Shown here one piece after another: positions 5,706-6,849 of a DNA stretch of 6,849 nt; the stretch's first letter is position 1; each line of letters opens with the position of its first letter. This DNA comes from Gammaproteobacteria bacterium. Lineage in GTDB: Bacteria; Pseudomonadota; Gammaproteobacteria; Steroidobacterales; Rariloculaceae. Made by a program: the position numbers and the translations under genes. The stretch is from positions 1 through 6,849 of the forward strand of contig SMWC01000030.1 in assembly GCA_004357505.1 (NCBI GenBank), read 5' to 3'. The notes under the pieces are model-generated. The model saw only the letters and a program-made list of their open reading frames with translations, ran no database searches and had not been told where the DNA came from.

Positions 5706-5770
5706 TTACCGTTAACCGATGTTAACCAACGTCTGCTTTCGGCATAAACGGACATTCGTTAACGGTTAAT
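5706..5770 (+). repeat. Palindromic repeat 7 with inverted TTAAC flanks on both sides
   Basis: The imperfect core hairpin GTCTGCTTTCGGCATAAACGGAC (5731-5753) is flanked on the left by TTACCGTTAAC (5706-5716) and on the right by GTTAACGGTTAA (5758-5769), which are inverted copies with one extra base. An additional GTTAACC lies at 5721-5727. This is the only copy with the AT-rich flank on both sides and may show the full or a duplicated form of the element. It lies between the alpha/beta hydrolase stop and the 5339-5608 gene. Confidence 0.88.
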
Positions 5771-5786
5771 AATTTCTCTCCACCCC

Positions 5787-6635
5787 TCACTCACACAACC
5801 TCGCGGGCCTAACCTGCCATTGGTCGCGGAGAAACGCCGTCGCGGTGCACGAGAAATGTCGTTGAGTTGGCCCCCAGATAGGAAGGTGCCCCCTATTTGG
5901 AACGATCCAGAGGTATGATCGTGGAATCGCTTCGTACAGTTCTAAGCCGATACTTACCGGGAAAAATGGGTCACGATCACCTTGAATGATTAGTGTCCTC
6001 GCCGTGATTGTCGAAAGATAGGGGGGCGTGAAATTCATATCGTCATAGCTGTCCTTGAAGGCGTTGAATTGGGTTAATAGAGCGCGTATTTGATCATCGC
6101 CGTATTTGTGAATCGCTCGGAGTTCCTGCATGTCTTCTTCAGGTAAAGCATCCGGACCAATGCCCCGTAGTATCTCTCGCGCTTGCTCTGGAAAATAGGT
6201 CGTCGTGCCGATAAGTACCATCGCATCGATCCGCTCCGGTTGCAGAGTTGCCATATGCAAGAGAGTCATGCCGCCGGTGCTAAATCCGATCGCTTGAACA
6301 CGCTCCATCTCAAGATGGTTCAGCAGAGCGAACATATCAAGCGCCGACTGCCGATGAGTAAACTGCCCAGAAGGATTCGTCGAAGACCCATGGCCTCGAA
6401 GGTCGGGGATGATGAGACGAAATTGACTGGCAAGCTCGTCTTTGATTGGATCCCACTCCGCACCAACCTGCGTGAATCCGTGGAGCAATAGCAGTGGCTG
6501 CCCTTGGCCCGCGGTCTCGTAATACAACTCGAACTCGTTAACCTGAACGGTGTCACCCGACGCTGGCGCTGTGAGTACGGCCAGTCCAGACAACGCCATC
6601 AATAGAGCGCCCACCCGACAAGAACTAATCTTCAT
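5787..6635 (-). CDS. Exported alpha/beta-hydrolase-fold enzyme
   Basis: The product is 282 residues from the ATG at 6635-6633. Residues 1-27 (MKISSCRVGALLMALSG then LAVLTAPASG) form a Sec signal peptide. The fold's landmarks are in order: LLLLHGFTQ (oxyanion-hole HG, residues 52-53), IIPDLRGHGSS, the nucleophile elbow GFSTGG (Ser119), the acid in GDRDPFFP (about Asp222) and the base in NRGHLPIWG (His250). The catalytic triad is complete, so an active hydrolase in the periplasm or beyond is expected; the substrate cannot be predicted. The frame stays open upstream to 6686, but those residues (MLHTIRFGRKLPFEC) include translated repeat sequence and precede the signal peptide, so I reject that start. 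The ribosome-binding site is poor (GGAAG abuts the ATG). It is a single-gene unit with repeats on both sides. Confidence 0.92.
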   Translation of the reverse strand: MKISSCRVGALLMALSGLAVLTAPASGDTVQVNEFELYYETAGQGQPLLLLHGFTQVGAEWDPIKDELASQFRLIIPDLRGHGSSTNPSGQFTHRQSALDMFALLNHLEMERVQAIGFSTGGMTLLHMATLQPERIDAMVLIGTTTYFPEQAREILRGIGPDALPEEDMQELRAIHKYGDDQIRALLTQFNAFKDSYDDMNFTPPYLSTITARTLIIQGDRDPFFPVSIGLELYEAIPRSYLWIVPNRGHLPIWGPTQRHFSCTATAFLRDQWQVRPARLCE

Positions 6636-6640
6636 CTTCC

Positions 6641-6669
6641 AACATTCGAACGGTAGCTTTCGGCCAAAC
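6641..6669 (+). repeat. Half copy of the palindromic repeat
   Basis: GCTTTCGGCCAAA (6656-6668) matches the core of repeat 8 (6715-6727) exactly for 13 bases, but the right arm is missing and the left arm is changed. It sits immediately upstream of the alpha/beta hydrolase start and gives rise to the FGRKLPF residues of the spurious N-terminal extension. Confidence 0.6.
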
Positions 6670-6687
6670 CTGATCGTATGCAGCACC

Positions 6688-6736
6688 GTGCATATTAACT
6701 GTTACCCAACGTCTGCTTTCGGCCAAAAGCGGACAT
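6688..6736 (+). repeat. Palindromic repeat 8 with AT-rich flank
   Basis: The copy begins GTGCATATTAACTGTTACCC and continues into a 9-bp stem, GTCTGCTTT (6711-6719) / AAAGCGGAC (6726-6734), with loop CGGCCA. It sits upstream of the alpha/beta hydrolase gene and downstream of the terminator hairpin at 6743-6776. Confidence 0.9.
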
Positions 6737-6742
6737 AGACCT

Positions 6743-6776
6743 ACAAAGAAAAGTCCCGTTCAAGGGCGCGGGATTT
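6743..6776 (-). terminator. Intrinsic terminator candidate, possibly bidirectional
   Basis: AAGTCCCG (6751-6758) pairs with CGGGATTT (6769-6776), 8 bp with one G-U pair and a 10-nt loop. On the minus strand the stem is followed by TTTTCTTTG (the T of the stem continues into the run), and on the plus strand by CGTTTCTTG. It lies about 30 bp after the stop codon of the right-edge reading frame, where a minus-strand terminator is expected. Confidence 0.65.
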
Positions 6777-6806
6777 CGTTTCTTGCCTGGGCGGGTCGCT
6801 GATGCG

Positions 6807-6849
6807 CTAGATCTCGCCGAGAAAATCACGTTTGCCCAGGTCGAGTCCA
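6807..6849 (-). CDS. Possible C-terminal end of a gene cut by the right edge
   Basis: In this minus-strand frame the last 13 residues read GLDLGKRDFLGEI and end at a TAG (6809-6807). Composition is protein-like, no other gene occupies the stretch, and a good terminator candidate follows about 30 bp downstream on the same strand. Thirteen residues are too few to name a family. A chance open frame of this length is common, so the call rests mainly on the stop-then-terminator arrangement. Confidence 0.45.
   Translation of the reverse strand, partial: GLDLGKRDFLGEI

Noticed and set aside
156..6736. Repeats as a CRISPR array
   Set aside because: Copies are spread over kilobases with genes between them, lack uniform short spacers, and no cas gene is present.
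1..6849. Insertion sequence, prophage or defence system
   Set aside because: No transposase, integrase, phage, nuclease, toxin or antitoxin motifs were found in any credible frame.

Overview
The window looks like a stretch of a bacterial chromosome from a Gram-negative organism, most likely a proteobacterium and plausibly an uncultivated gammaproteobacterium. The reasons are lipoprotein and Sec signal peptides, a periplasmic c-type heme motif, a DUF3185-like small membrane protein and a ChaN-like lipoprotein. No marker gene fixes the taxon. Every gene I can support lies on the minus strand; the plus strand carries only shadow frames.

Layout, left to right (transcription runs right to left): the N-terminal end of a VOC (glyoxalase-fold) protein cut by the left edge (1-99); a metal-dependent amidohydrolase lipoprotein (274-1635, TTG start); a ChaN-like lipoprotein with a C-terminal PDZ domain (1905-3062); a DUF3185-like small membrane protein (3187-3402); a small exported protein with one CHACH heme motif (3594-4133); a small three-segment membrane protein (4209-4559); a 377-bp stretch without a convincing gene; a VOC gene broken by a single-base frameshift (4937-5307), in a likely two-gene operon behind a small two-segment membrane protein (5339-5608); an exported alpha/beta hydrolase (5787-6635); and, at the right edge, a possible C-terminal end of another gene (6807-6849) followed by a good intrinsic-terminator candidate.

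The most striking structure is not a gene. Most intergenic gaps hold one or two copies of a short palindromic repeat (core GTCYGCTTTCGGCCANAAGCRGAC). About nine clear copies and three degraded ones occur in under 7 kb, all in the same orientation and so all antisense-facing to the genes. Several carry a TTAACNGTTAA / GCATATTAAC flank. Three loci carry two hairpins whose left arms start 56-57 bp apart, which suggests a composite two-hairpin element. The repeats touch gene ends: one supplies the stop codon of the 4209-4559 gene, and two create false upstream extensions of reading frames.

The genes do not form one obvious pathway. The common theme is cell-envelope or periplasmic proteins (two lipoproteins, an exported hydrolase, an exported heme protein, three small membrane proteins), mostly as single-gene units separated by repeats.
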